Source of the DNA: Zygnema cylindricum
Lineage: Eukaryota; Streptophyta; Zygnematophyceae; Zygnematales; Zygnemataceae
Assembly: GCA_037447655.1 (NCBI GenBank)
Contig: JBBHKE010003451.1
Span: 108,976-136,297 of the forward strand
Direction: 5' to 3'
Length of the DNA stretch: 27,322 nucleotides
Shown: positions 18,864 to 27,322 of the stretch, one piece after another
How positions within the stretch are numbered: position 1 is the stretch's first letter
Layout of the letters: each line of letters opens with the position of its first letter
Made by a program: the position numbers and the translations under genes
Notes under the pieces: generated by a model
What the model saw: the letters and a program-made list of their open reading frames with translations, nothing else
Databases searched by the model: none
Told to the model about the DNA's origin: nothing

Positions 18864-19507
18864 CATAGTTCAAAAGTAGGCGTTTTTATGGTAGGCCTTT
18901 GGTAGGCGCACAAAACTTGGCACTAAACTCGCGTAGAGTAGGCATATTGTATGGGTGTGAGTTGCGGACACTCTTGTACGATCGTACGAATATGACGTAT
19001 GATCATAGTACAGCGCACGCCACCTGACGAATTTTTTTAGCGAACTGACGCGGCGTAGGATGACATTCCGCCGGAAAAAAAACCCCGGAAAAAAAAAAAA
19101 AAAAAACGCGGACGGGCAACCTGGTTGGTCAATTTGAGGCTTTATTTAGTGTGGCCTTCAAAATTGCAGACGCTAATATGACAAATTGTCCTATCGTAAG
19201 TTGTGTTATGGGCTTTTCATGTGATCTTCTTAAGATCGCTACTTTGATCAGCGACCGTCCGATCGTCTAAATCTGACGGTTGAAATAAAAAACACCTCAA
19301 AATTCACAGAAAAAATATTTTTTATCCGATTTTTTTTCAAAATTTAGACATGCCGTTTAATTCTCTATCGATCGATGTGCAACTCAACCCTCTTAACCTT
19401 TTTTTTCATTTTTCGATCAATACAATATGGGTCTTAAGGTCATATTGTATGTTTTGCATACAATAGGCATACTGTATGGGCGTACTTTCACCTACTTTTG
19501 AACTATG
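18864..19507 (-). mobile_element. hAT-like non-autonomous element, copy 2 (inverted)
   Basis: This 644-bp element starts CATAGTTCAAAAGTAGG and ends CCTACTTTTGAACTATG, a perfect 17-bp inverted terminal repeat. Its sequence is the reverse complement of the copy at 6800-7300 over most of its length, including the GCATACAAT hairpin, the ATCGATCGATGTGCAACTCAA block and the AGGCCTTTGGT block. It carries about 130 extra bases near 19065-19200. The flanking 8-mers CAAAATAT (18856-18863) and CAACAAAT (19508-19515) agree at six of eight positions, consistent with a decayed hAT duplication. No transposase is encoded. Confidence 0.82.
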
Positions 19508-19644
19508 CAACAAATGAAACAAGATGGTACATTTTTGTCGTGTAGTTGTACTGCTTTTTTGGTGCAGGGTTTCCTGGAACTGCCCTTCAAATCAGAAATC
19601 ATAACACTATTTTAATAAAAAATGGTCATCTCTTCCATGGTTTT

Positions 19645-19711
19645 CCTTCCCTCCCTTCCCTCCCTTCCCTCCCTTCCCTCCCTTCCTTCCCTTCCCTCCC
19701 TTCCTTCCCTT
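19645..19711. repeat. (TTCCC/TCCC)n pyrimidine repeat
   Basis: Alternating CCCTCCCTT units for about 65 bases. The minus strand has many GGG runs separated by one or two bases and is G-quadruplex-prone. Confidence 0.9.
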
Positions 19712-19962
19712 CACTCATCTCCTGATCATTGATATTTTCACTATTTCTCCGCTTTCTTACACCTTTTGTCCCCTCCCTTTTTCCTTTTTTTAAGTATTTT
19801 TTTTTTTTTCAAAAGGAAAGAGTATAATTTTCTTTTTTCTAAATTATCTTTTCTTTTTCCCCTCTATGTTTCCTGAGTATTTCGGGAAACGCTATATCTT
19901 CGCAGTCGGTTTGCTTTTTTCCTTCTCTATTACTTTATTATGTTATTCTGTCCTGTATATGG

Positions 19963-20046
19963 CTGCCACGTGGCATGTATTTTTGACCAGTGTCACTCCA
20001 TGGTCACAGGCGGGTGACACTGTTCTTTTAGGATGCCACGTGGCAG
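19963..20046. promoter_or_regulatory. 84-bp dyad with two perfect G-box palindromes
   Basis: CTGCCACGTGGCAT at 19963-19976 is matched in inverted orientation by ATGCCACGTGGCAG at 20033-20046. Inside them, CAGTGTCAC (19988-19996) is matched by GTGACACTG (20014-20022), and the two pairs share nearly the same centre (about 20005). Each outer arm also contains the self-palindrome TGCCACGTGGCA, and the two G-boxes are 70 bp apart. G-boxes bind bZIP and bHLH dimers in plants. The dyad is seen directly; the regulatory role is inferred, and no neighbouring gene is recognised. It could instead be the core of a small foldback element. Confidence 0.5.
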
Positions 20047-20135
20047 TTTTTTCCATGACGGCTTATCTACTCTCCTGGTTTCCAAGCATGGTGCTGACGT
20101 GGACCACAGCTCTAGTTTTTTCCATGCCATGTGAG

Positions 20136-20262
20136 TGTGCCCTCTCCCTCTCCCTCTCCTCTCCTCTCCCTCTTCCTCTCTTGCTCTCTCCCTCCCTCTC
20201 CCTCTCCTCTCCTCTCCCTCTTCCTCTCTTGCTCTCTCCCTCCCTCTCCCTCTCCCCCCCAC
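20136..20262. repeat. CT-rich tract with a 48-bp tandem duplication
   Basis: A segment ending CTTCCTCTCTTGCTCTCTCC occurs twice with an offset of exactly 48 bases (the TTGCTCTCTC block is at 20181 and 20229) inside a longer CTCTCC low-complexity run. The Leu/Ser/Pro-rich frames across it are not genes. Confidence 0.9.
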
Positions 20263-20699
20263 TCCCCCTCCTCTTTATTTTCCCTTATTTAAATCCTTTG
20301 GTTTCAATTACATTTTTTCTTATTTTCAAATGCATTTTGGTAAATGTTTATTTGTTAATTGGAAGTCCTCTCCCTTTTTTTTTTTTTTTACAGTTTGAGA
20401 CATTATTTATTTTATTAACTTAAAAGGTTGGATTATGTCTTTTTTTTTTTTTCAATTCAAAAAGCTTTAGTCTTCTAGATGTCCAGACTCTTTAAAATTA
20501 TCAAAAATGATGAGTTTTATTCTCCTAAAAAACATGAAGGAAAATGGGTTGTTGGTCCACACTATTTTTTGAGTGAGGGTAGAAATTGGTGTGTTATAAA
20601 GGGCCAAACTTCTTAAAAATGAGAGTCATTTGTGTCACATTAACCTTCAAAAAATAACTTTTGTAATAAAAACCACTGGGTTGGCATATTGAAAGAGTA
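20263..20699. other. T-rich non-coding DNA
   Basis: Contains long T-runs (near 20372-20390 and 20439-20452). No gene, RNA or further repeat is recognised. Confidence 0.4.
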
Positions 20700-20901
20700 C
20701 ACAATGTATCGTTATTAGCGTGAATGACAATATATCGTTACCCTTTAATTTTACCCCTCGAACCTACAATAGTGTTGACGACAATTATCGTTTTTTTTAC
20801 GCTATTTTTTTAAAGGGTCAATAGGAATTGAATCAGACTTAAATAACTATAATGTAAACCTCACATTAATAGTTTGTTAACTCTCAAAACGATTCGCGGG
20901 G
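20700..20901. mobile_element. Decayed MITE of the CACCG family
   Basis: The left end CACAATGTATCGTTATTAGC and the right end, whose inverse reads CCCCGCGAATCGTTTTGAGA, both resemble the CACCG(T/C)G(T/A)ATCG(C/T)(T/A)ATTAG termini of the MITEs at 6047-8331. The expected flanking TA is present on the left (20698-20699) and reads AA on the right. The length of 202 bp matches the short copies. Identification rests on the termini only. Confidence 0.5.
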
Positions 20902-23586
20902 AAGTGTCGTGTTACTGTAGTCCACAGTAATTATGGTGGGCACGCTGATTTCAATGAAATTTTATTCTTGGAGTGGTTATTTGTGCTCAATATTTTATTT
21001 AAATCAGAAATGTGTGGCCTTTAATCTCCTTTACAGCCAAATTTAAAGAGGATGTCAGGAAGTAGTCGTGACCCTTGCCCATTTCATGTTACGATGATGT
21101 TTTATTATTTTCTTTAATAGTTTTTTGTATTCCTCAAGTATTTTCTAAAATAGAGTGGATTGTTGGGATTTTCTTGCAGATGTTTGGCTGACTACCTTGG
21201 TCGGAAAAAAACAAAGGTATCATGAAGTAATCGTGGGAAACGGAAAAACCTTAGCCTTCAATATTTTAATGAATTCGATGAAAACTGCTATTACGGGTGG
21301 ACAGGTGGCAGGAGCCATAGTCATAGGATTGAGCGCTATTTCAATCTTATATTTTAGACAAAAAGGGTAAAATTATCTCCGTGTACCTAGTCTTCGTGCA
21401 CTCCGTCGTTTTAAGGAGTTTTTCCAACCAATGTAAAGGAGTTTCTTTGGGGTGGCACTTTTTCAACTTCAATTACCGTGTATATGTATAGCAGAGCGAG
21501 CTTTATATGTTTTTCAACTTCGGTTATCGAGCATAATGGAAATCAACAAGGATTTTCCTCATGTATCTGTCGTAACCATTTTGAGTGGAAATTAGTGTGG
21601 ATGGGAAGTTGGTGTATACAGAGTAAGGTTAGGTTTCTGGTTTTGGTATAATGCGGTTAGTTTTTGTATGTAAGGCAACTTTTTTTGCAAGGCCTAAAGT
21701 ACGGAGAGGAAGGTACTAAAGAAAGTGCCTAAGGCTAGAAAGCAATCTGCTTTATCTTACCCCTTTAAGCGTAATTTTACCTGTTTCTCGATGTTGTTTT
21801 GTACCATTTTTTTTAATTTACGAGGTTGCGCTTCTGGATGAGTTTTGTCGAACAATTAGGATTCATTTTTTTGGTACTAAATGAGATTGGGAAAGAGGCA
21901 AAATGCGGAACTTTATTGTGGATGGAAGTTATTGGCTATATAGTTGCCCATCTTGTGCTGATTGGAATAAGAAGATATATTAGTGAATTGGTATTAGTAA
22001 TTAAAAATTAGTATTGATATTTTAGTCTTGTAGTATATGTTGTCACAAAAAGAGAACTGGGAAACTACAATGCCCATCACTTGTGTTAGACATGGCACTA
22101 AAACTTCGTTAACTCAATTATCAACTGTGGGGTCTTTTATTCGAGGGGTTAATAATCGAAAGGAGACTCTCTCACCTTATGTTAGTAAGAGCTAATAATA
22201 GTCAATGTGGTATGAAGTTACTTCTGTACACAAGTCAAGAATCGGCATGAAACGAAAATTAAAAAAAAGAGACGCTGTTGTGCTCTTAGTAAATACCATT
22301 CATCCCGTGCTTAAAAGTCAATATTAGTCATGTTTGTCGATGTACATGAACCACATAGACTGGATTCAGTTGCCAATTTTGTCTTCGTGCAAATAACAAG
22401 AGTCCATACAAAATTGGGTTTAGTCAATTATAGGTCGTCTTCCTATCCTCATGGGAAAGACATTGCTTATTGACGTGTGGGTTGTGACTCTAGATTTGCT
22501 TAAGTCTCAAACCAGCTTATCATGAATTTCGCAGCCACAATAGTAGGTGTGCACGCAAGTATATGATTTATGGCTTATTGATGAAACCGATCAATCCCAT
22601 TGCATCATGTTAGCTACAGTACACTCCAAATAGGCATGAGGTCATTCATCAACGAACCCCACTACAAGACAGTGGAAATACTATTTTTTCACTCTAATAG
22701 CAATGGGCGGTGAACCGTATTGAGCCACGGCAGCACCTACGTGTCTGGGATTGGTTGGTTCTCAAAGGCAGAACGATCCTGTGCACGATACCGTACATTC
22801 AAGTGCATGCCAGCTGGAGCCTGGGACTGCAGTCTGATAACTGCAGCGCCGTACACATTTGGAGAGTCTTGATTTTTGAACTTATAAATGACGTCAGCCT
22901 TGCGCAACATCCATGTCAAATGTGATGTCCATCCACTCATGATCATGCGCGTTCAAAAAAATGGTACAGAACAGAATCTTAACCCGATTTTGACTTTTTC
23001 CAGATTCTATGTCCATTTTAGCGTACGGTATATCAGATTTGTGGTACTTTCTGGGCATGTCATCATTTCGCGTTTCGGCACTTCTCATTTGCGTGTGCAC
23101 ACTGCAGCGCGGAAGTCATTTTCGATATGTAACTTGAATGCTTTTATGTCCATTCATAGTTTGTTTGCCATGGTGAATCGGTGACCCATACAGCCATACG
23201 ATAAGTGCGGACGATAACACTAGTGCGGAAAATTGCGTCAACAATGTTATAAAATATAAATGCTCTGTGCGTAATATACGCGTGTTTGAACTTTCTGTGC
23301 GGCTCTACAGTGAATATAATATATTGACGAATAGTAACGGGATGATGGTCTCATCATCCGCACTTTTGAATTGATTGATACGATTTACACGTGTTACAAG
23401 CAGTTCTATGTGACCGGTTCGTTGAATGTCTCCGCAGTGGACTCCCCTTGTGGAAAGTTCGGGTGTACAGAAAATCAACGACAAATCGTATTTTATTTTG
23501 TTTGAAGTCGCTTTGGCGAACAGAAATACTGAAATAGGACAAAAGGTGTGATGAGCGAAAACAATTTGGCAACTCTGTATACCGTT
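20902..23586. other. No supported gene
   Basis: Several frames of 60-98 codons occur, for example at 21155-21370 and 21826-22011, but none has a recognised domain or splice context. TCTAATAGCAATGGGCGGTG near 22687-22706 resembles the right end of the CACCG-family MITEs without a visible left partner. A short perfect hairpin, GGATGATG-GTCT-CATCATCC, lies at 23340-23359. Confidence 0.4.
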
Positions 23587-24003
23587 TCATACGCTAAATT
23601 TCCGTATTATACGCGGACCATAACGGGGAGTAACAATAAGCCTACTCAATTGTTTCTGCACCTGTAAACTTATGATACGGACAGGCGGCGTGTAGGAGGA
23701 GCCAGGAGCAGATCCTCTGCATAAAACTGCTCCTTGCTGCAGTTCTGCAGTATAGCGTTGCTTGTCTCTTGTTTGTAGTTTATTTTTGGTTATTGCCTTG
23801 CAGTGCACTTCAAATTGAGTTTACTAATAGATTAGCAGAGCTTCTATTGTGTGAGTATTTTCGTGTGGAGCTAATTCCTTAGAGTAGAACGTTATTAGGT
23901 TACCATCTCTTTCTCTCGTTTTTCTCTTTTTTCATCTTCGTGAGAACACCTCTGCTACAAGAGAGAAGAAGATCTTTTGATTTTTTTTTAGCAGTGATTC
24001 AGT
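23587..24003 (+). promoter_or_regulatory. Presumed promoter and 5' leader of UBC12/RCE1
   Basis: The region directly upstream of the start codon. It includes a hairpin AGGAGCAG / CTGCTCCT (23704-23711 and 23727-23734) whose loop holds CATAAAA, two CTGCAG sites eight bases apart, and a pyrimidine-rich stretch (about 23906-23938) of the kind found in plant 5' leaders. No transcription start or clear TATA box can be assigned from sequence alone. Confidence 0.4.
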
Positions 24004-25986
24004 ATGATTAAACTTTTTAGTGTTAAACAGAAACAGAAGGATGCTGCAGAAAGCGCTAACGGAAGAGGATTTGTAAAAAAGCAATCACCTGGAGAGCTTC
24101 GGGTTCAGAAAGGTGAGGCAATTGAATATATGCATGAGTAAGAAATTTGAGAAATAAATTGCGATTGCAAGTGAAAATTTGATTTTCTTTTTTGCTTCTT
24201 AATTGTGATGTCGTGTTTTTTTGTTCTGCAGATATTAGTGAGTTGAATTTGGCAAAGACAACTGAAATTGCGTTTCCGAAAGGGGCTGACAATTTGCTGG
24301 ATTTTGAGATAACTATCCGGCCAGATGAAGGCTATTACACGTAAAGAACAACCTTTTCATTTGATTATTTTGTCGGCCTGTTTATGGATGTGTTGTTGTT
24401 GGTTTTCTACATTGCTACAATGTAAACCTTACTGCTCAATACTTTTGTCTGTATCTTTTGATTTTATTTGATTTGTGATTGATTCTCGCCAGAGTTACTT
24501 TCCTGTGTCTTATTCATTTAGTATTGGCTGTGTGGAAAAAAAAATAGGGGGGGCACGTTTGTCTTCACTTTTCAAATCCCTCAGGTCTACCCTCACGAGG
24601 CACCGAAGGTGAAGTGCAAGACAAAGGTAAGACGATGTACAAAGTTTGCCAAACAATGATATTGAAATCAGCTGCCTTCTCTGCAAATGTTATGCTTCAC
24701 TCAAGGTTTTTGACATTTGCTGCAAGTTTTTTATTTGAACATTTTTACTTGTTGCTTGAAATCATTCGCAAATACGATTGGAGATAAATACTTTTGCAAA
24801 TATAGTAGCATCATTTTGTAGAACATTCGTGTGCCTGATAGGGTAGGTACACATATTCGGTTTGTGGTGTTACTGGTCAGTAATTGCAATTTTAATTGCA
24901 ATCATCTATGTGGAATTAGGAGTTACCTATTTTGCTTACCCTAGTCGCAAAGTCATGAGAGATATACCTGCACTAATGCCTCCTTTGGCTTGATCCTGAC
25001 AGGTCTATCATCCTAACATAGACTTGGACGGTAATGTTTGCTTAAACATTTTGCGGGAGGACTGGAAGCCTGTTCTCAGTGTTAATTCCATCATCTATGG
25101 CCTTCAGTATCTATTCCTTGTAAGTTTTATCTATAAGGGACGGTCATTGTCTTTGCTGAAAGTTATTGTTACCCCTTGTGCATTTTGCAGTTTCACCTTC
25201 TTTAAGGTTTGTGTACTTTTCTGATTGGCTGACCGCCTCACCTCCCCTGCCCTACCTTCTCCCTCGCCCTCCCTCCTCCTCCCCCTCTTCTCTCTCTCCT
25301 CTCTCTCCCTCTCCCTCTGCCGCTCGACTTAAAGCACACCATTTGGCATTTCATAGAACTGAAAGCTACAACAGACTTCAGAAACTTCTCATCCCGGCTC
25401 CTTCTGGCTGTTTATTAGTGTGTATCTCTGCGGTTGGTCATCCGCTATTTGTTTTTTATTTTGGCAATGGATAGGTTCTTGGTCCAGTCCAACTTTGTAT
25501 GCAGCTTCAAGATTTGATCAAGTTTGCAGATTTTTTCTGCACCGTGGTTCTCTTTAAGCAAGTGTTGTTTCGGAAATGTTACTTTCTTTTGTTTAGAGTT
25601 ATACTGTTAAGTAAGTTTGTTTATCATTTGCGATTCTTTGTAAGAAAGTGCCTTAGTCAAAAAGTTACTTTATTTGGTTAAGAGTCCCATTGTTGAGTTT
25701 GTTTATAATTTGCAATTCTTTGTAAGCGGGTGCATTTTTAGAAATATTACGTTCTTTTGTTTGAGTCCCGTTGTCAAGTCTATGTATCAATTGCAGTTAT
25801 TTGTAATGGAGGTGACTAATCTAATGCTTTCCTTTTTTGCAGGACCCCAATCCTGATGACCCTCTTAATCACGAAGCTGCCGAGGTTTTAAGAGACAACC
25901 CCCGGCAGTTTGAATCGAATGTTCGAAAGTCTATGGCTGGTGGTTATGTGGGAGGACATCATTTTGCTAGGTGCATCAACGTGTAA
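24004..25986 (+). CDS. RCE1: NEDD8/RUB-conjugating E2 enzyme UBC12 (RCE1), five exons
   Basis: It accepts RUB/NEDD8 from the AXR1-ECR1 E1 as a thioester and, with RBX1 and DCN1-type helpers, transfers it to cullins, activating cullin-RING ubiquitin ligases in nucleus and cytosol. Coding exons: 24004-24112, 24232-24340, 24548-24626, 25003-25119, 25843-25986; all four introns (119, 207, 376 and 723 bases) are GT-AG. The joined product is 185 aa, matching the usual 183-184. Visible features: the N-terminal E1/DCN1 docking peptide [12 protein letters not shown], the UBC core from about residue 30, HPN at 102-104, and catalytic Cys112 in [13 protein letters not shown]. The end HHFARCINV is less usual than the plant (F/Y)FPRC form. 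The ATG at 24004 is chosen because the docking peptide begins there. No break is seen. Confidence is high for family; exon 3 start (TAG before GGGGGG) is fixed by phase and homology. Confidence 0.95.
25240..25325. repeat. CT/CCCT-rich tract in UBC12 intron 4
   Basis: About 85 bases of nearly pure pyrimidine in the sense strand of the 723-bp last intron, similar in composition to the tracts at 19645 and 20136. It is far from the 3' splice site, so it is not the functional polypyrimidine tract. Confidence 0.75.
25556..25804 (+). repeat. Degenerate 81-86-bp tandem repeat in UBC12 intron 4
   Basis: Three diverged units (about 25556-25641, 25642-25722, 25723-25804). Each runs from AAG-x-(A/G)(A/G)GTG through a GTTACTTT(C/A)TTT-like block to TTTGC(G/A)ATTCTTTGT. 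Two unit junctions create GTAAG, which looks like a 5' splice site. The array ends about 40 bases before the exon 5 acceptor. Confidence 0.75.
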
Positions 25987-27322
25987 TATGGTTTGTGAAT
26001 TCTTATTGATCTGTTAGGTTTATCGGTAATCCCGAGGATGAATGCAATTTTTTCCTTCCATGTAGAGGGTAATGCAGAATATTACTTCGTGTCATTTCTC
26101 ATCTTCGATATTTCGCTGATAGGAGATAATCAGAAATGGCGTATATGTTCTCAGTTGTAACGTGGTAATTGCTGGTGGGCAACTTAGTTTTTCTGTCGGT
26201 TATAATGTTACACAATCAGACAGACACCACTTATTATGTTCACTTGTAATCTTAGGTTTTGTCACCATGATAGAGAAGCTAGAAGTGTGTCTATTGTTTT
26301 CCAGTAGGAATGTAGAAAACAGGGGTTTACACAACAGGGGTTTTAGACATGTTTTAGTGTCACTTTTGTGCCACACTTAATCACGGAAGGATACATTCCT
26401 GTTTATATTAAGTAGGCGGTTCCAGTTCTCTCCTGACCAGAGTGCACCAAGGATTTGGGGGGGGTGGAATTGTTTGTTGGTAGGTTTCTAGGACAGTCCT
26501 TGCAGTGTTACGCAAGTCACACTTGTTCCTTGAAGCGATTGCTTCCCATTAATCACAAGAAGAGAGAGATTTCTAAACACGTTTCTATTTTAATACACAT
26601 GGGTGAGTATAGAGAATACTGTTTTTCTTGTTTTACGTGTTTTACTTGAGATCCCAGTTCTAATGTTCAATCAGTGTTATTCTGCAAGTTGTGGACAAAA
26701 GAAAGTTAAAATTGCAGATAATTTTGGTTTGTTTCGTGATTTACGACTCTGTTTGAATCTTATGTTTGATAGACTTGTTTCCTTTTGGAATGAATTATTC
26801 TTTTCGGATGACAGATATTCTCAGTTTCGCAGGGAACAGTATTTCCAGATTCAAAAATTGCAATTTCAACCTCACTGTGATGTTTGTTGTGTGGAAGGGA
26901 TCTTGTTTTGTCGTTTCTTGGTTCTTCAAATAGTGATGAATGGCGAGGAATTTCTCAACGATTTGAATTTAAACACCCATTGTAATTATTGTGTGAGAAT
27001 GAATGCCAGATGTGATGTTTTGTATGAGTTCAAGGTCTGGAATAGAGGAGTGTCTTTTTTTTTCCTGGTTAAAAACAGAAGACAATAAAAGACGCAAAGT
27101 TGTCCTTTATAGTGTGGAATATCTGAGTAAATAGGTAATAAAGTATACAAGTTTGGGAAGTAGAAAAAATAGTTTGTTATTTTATCGATGAGCTCAGAAA
27201 AAAGTCTAAAAGAAGCCAAAAGTTATTCTGTAAGAGAGCCAATATGTGCCTTTGCTTCAAATTTGGTTTCAGTGCGTTATTGGATTTCTTTGATTCAATA
27301 TTATATTGAGGGGGGGAGGGGG
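25987..27322 (+). other. 3' flank of UBC12; no further gene supported
   Basis: The first part should include the UBC12 3' untranslated region; no polyadenylation site can be fixed, and AATAAA motifs appear only far away (near 27085 and 27133). A 161-codon frame at 26603-27088 starts at GTG, is rich in Phe, Cys and Leu, and has no recognised domain. The window ends in a G-rich run (27308-27322). Confidence 0.45.

Noticed and set aside
19866-20423. 185-codon frame with hydrophobic N-terminus
   Set aside because: It runs through the G-box dyad, the CT repeat and a poly-T tract, and its second half is a Ser/Leu/Pro product of the repeat. No family is recognised.
21155-21370. 71-codon frame with a hydrophobic segment
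   Set aside because: Short and isolated, without a recognised family. A single possible membrane segment is not enough evidence.
26603-27088. 161-codon frame
   Set aside because: Non-ATG start (GTG), Phe/Cys/Leu-rich composition typical of AT-rich non-coding DNA, no recognised domain.

Overview
The window looks like intergenic, transposon-rich nuclear DNA of a green plant or streptophyte alga. The evidence is one spliced, plant-type NEDD8/RUB-conjugating enzyme gene (UBC12/RCE1) with four GT-AG introns, a plant-style Ty1/copia retrotransposon, and many small non-autonomous DNA transposons. The low density of real genes and the type of non-LTR element hint at an early-diverging lineage (charophyte, bryophyte, lycophyte or fern), but the species cannot be fixed by reading alone.

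Layout. Positions 1-6046 hold no recognisable gene. They contain a possible retrotransposon LTR edge near 133, a G-quadruplex-prone tract (987-1022), a cluster of six CACGTG boxes (1948-2641), a (CT)n microsatellite (3202-3274), a purine tract (4143-4250) and a 13-copy, 30-bp minisatellite (4519-4892). Positions 6047-8331 are a dense run of six non-autonomous DNA transposons: four related MITEs with CACCG termini and TA target duplications, one hAT-like element with an 8-bp duplication, and one element rich in CGATAT palindromes. A second, inverted copy of the hAT-like element lies at 18864-19507, and a decayed MITE lies at 20700-20901.

Positions 8843-17880 are a nested pair. The outer element is a decayed non-LTR retrotransposon on the plus strand, with a reverse transcriptase, a CCHC zinc finger and a restriction-like endonuclease-type C-terminus. 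A complete 6416-bp Ty1/copia element on the minus strand (9238-15653) is inserted into it. The copia element has 1037-bp LTRs, a CCCGG target duplication, gag and pol. Its pol has three in-frame stops and its integrase has an Asp-to-Asn change in the first catalytic position. Its primer-binding site matches the anticodon arm of initiator tRNA-Met rather than the tRNA 3' end, which is the half-tRNA priming arrangement known from Drosophila copia.

Positions 19645-20262 hold pyrimidine repeats and an 84-bp dyad made of two perfect G-box palindromes. Positions 20902-23586 hold no gene I can support. The single cellular gene, UBC12/RCE1, occupies 24004-25986 on the plus strand. The rest of the window, to 27322, is its presumed 3' flank with no recognised gene.

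No new biochemical system is evident. The most unusual observations are the half-tRNA primer site, the exact nested insertion, the inverted MITE pair, and the G-box dyad.
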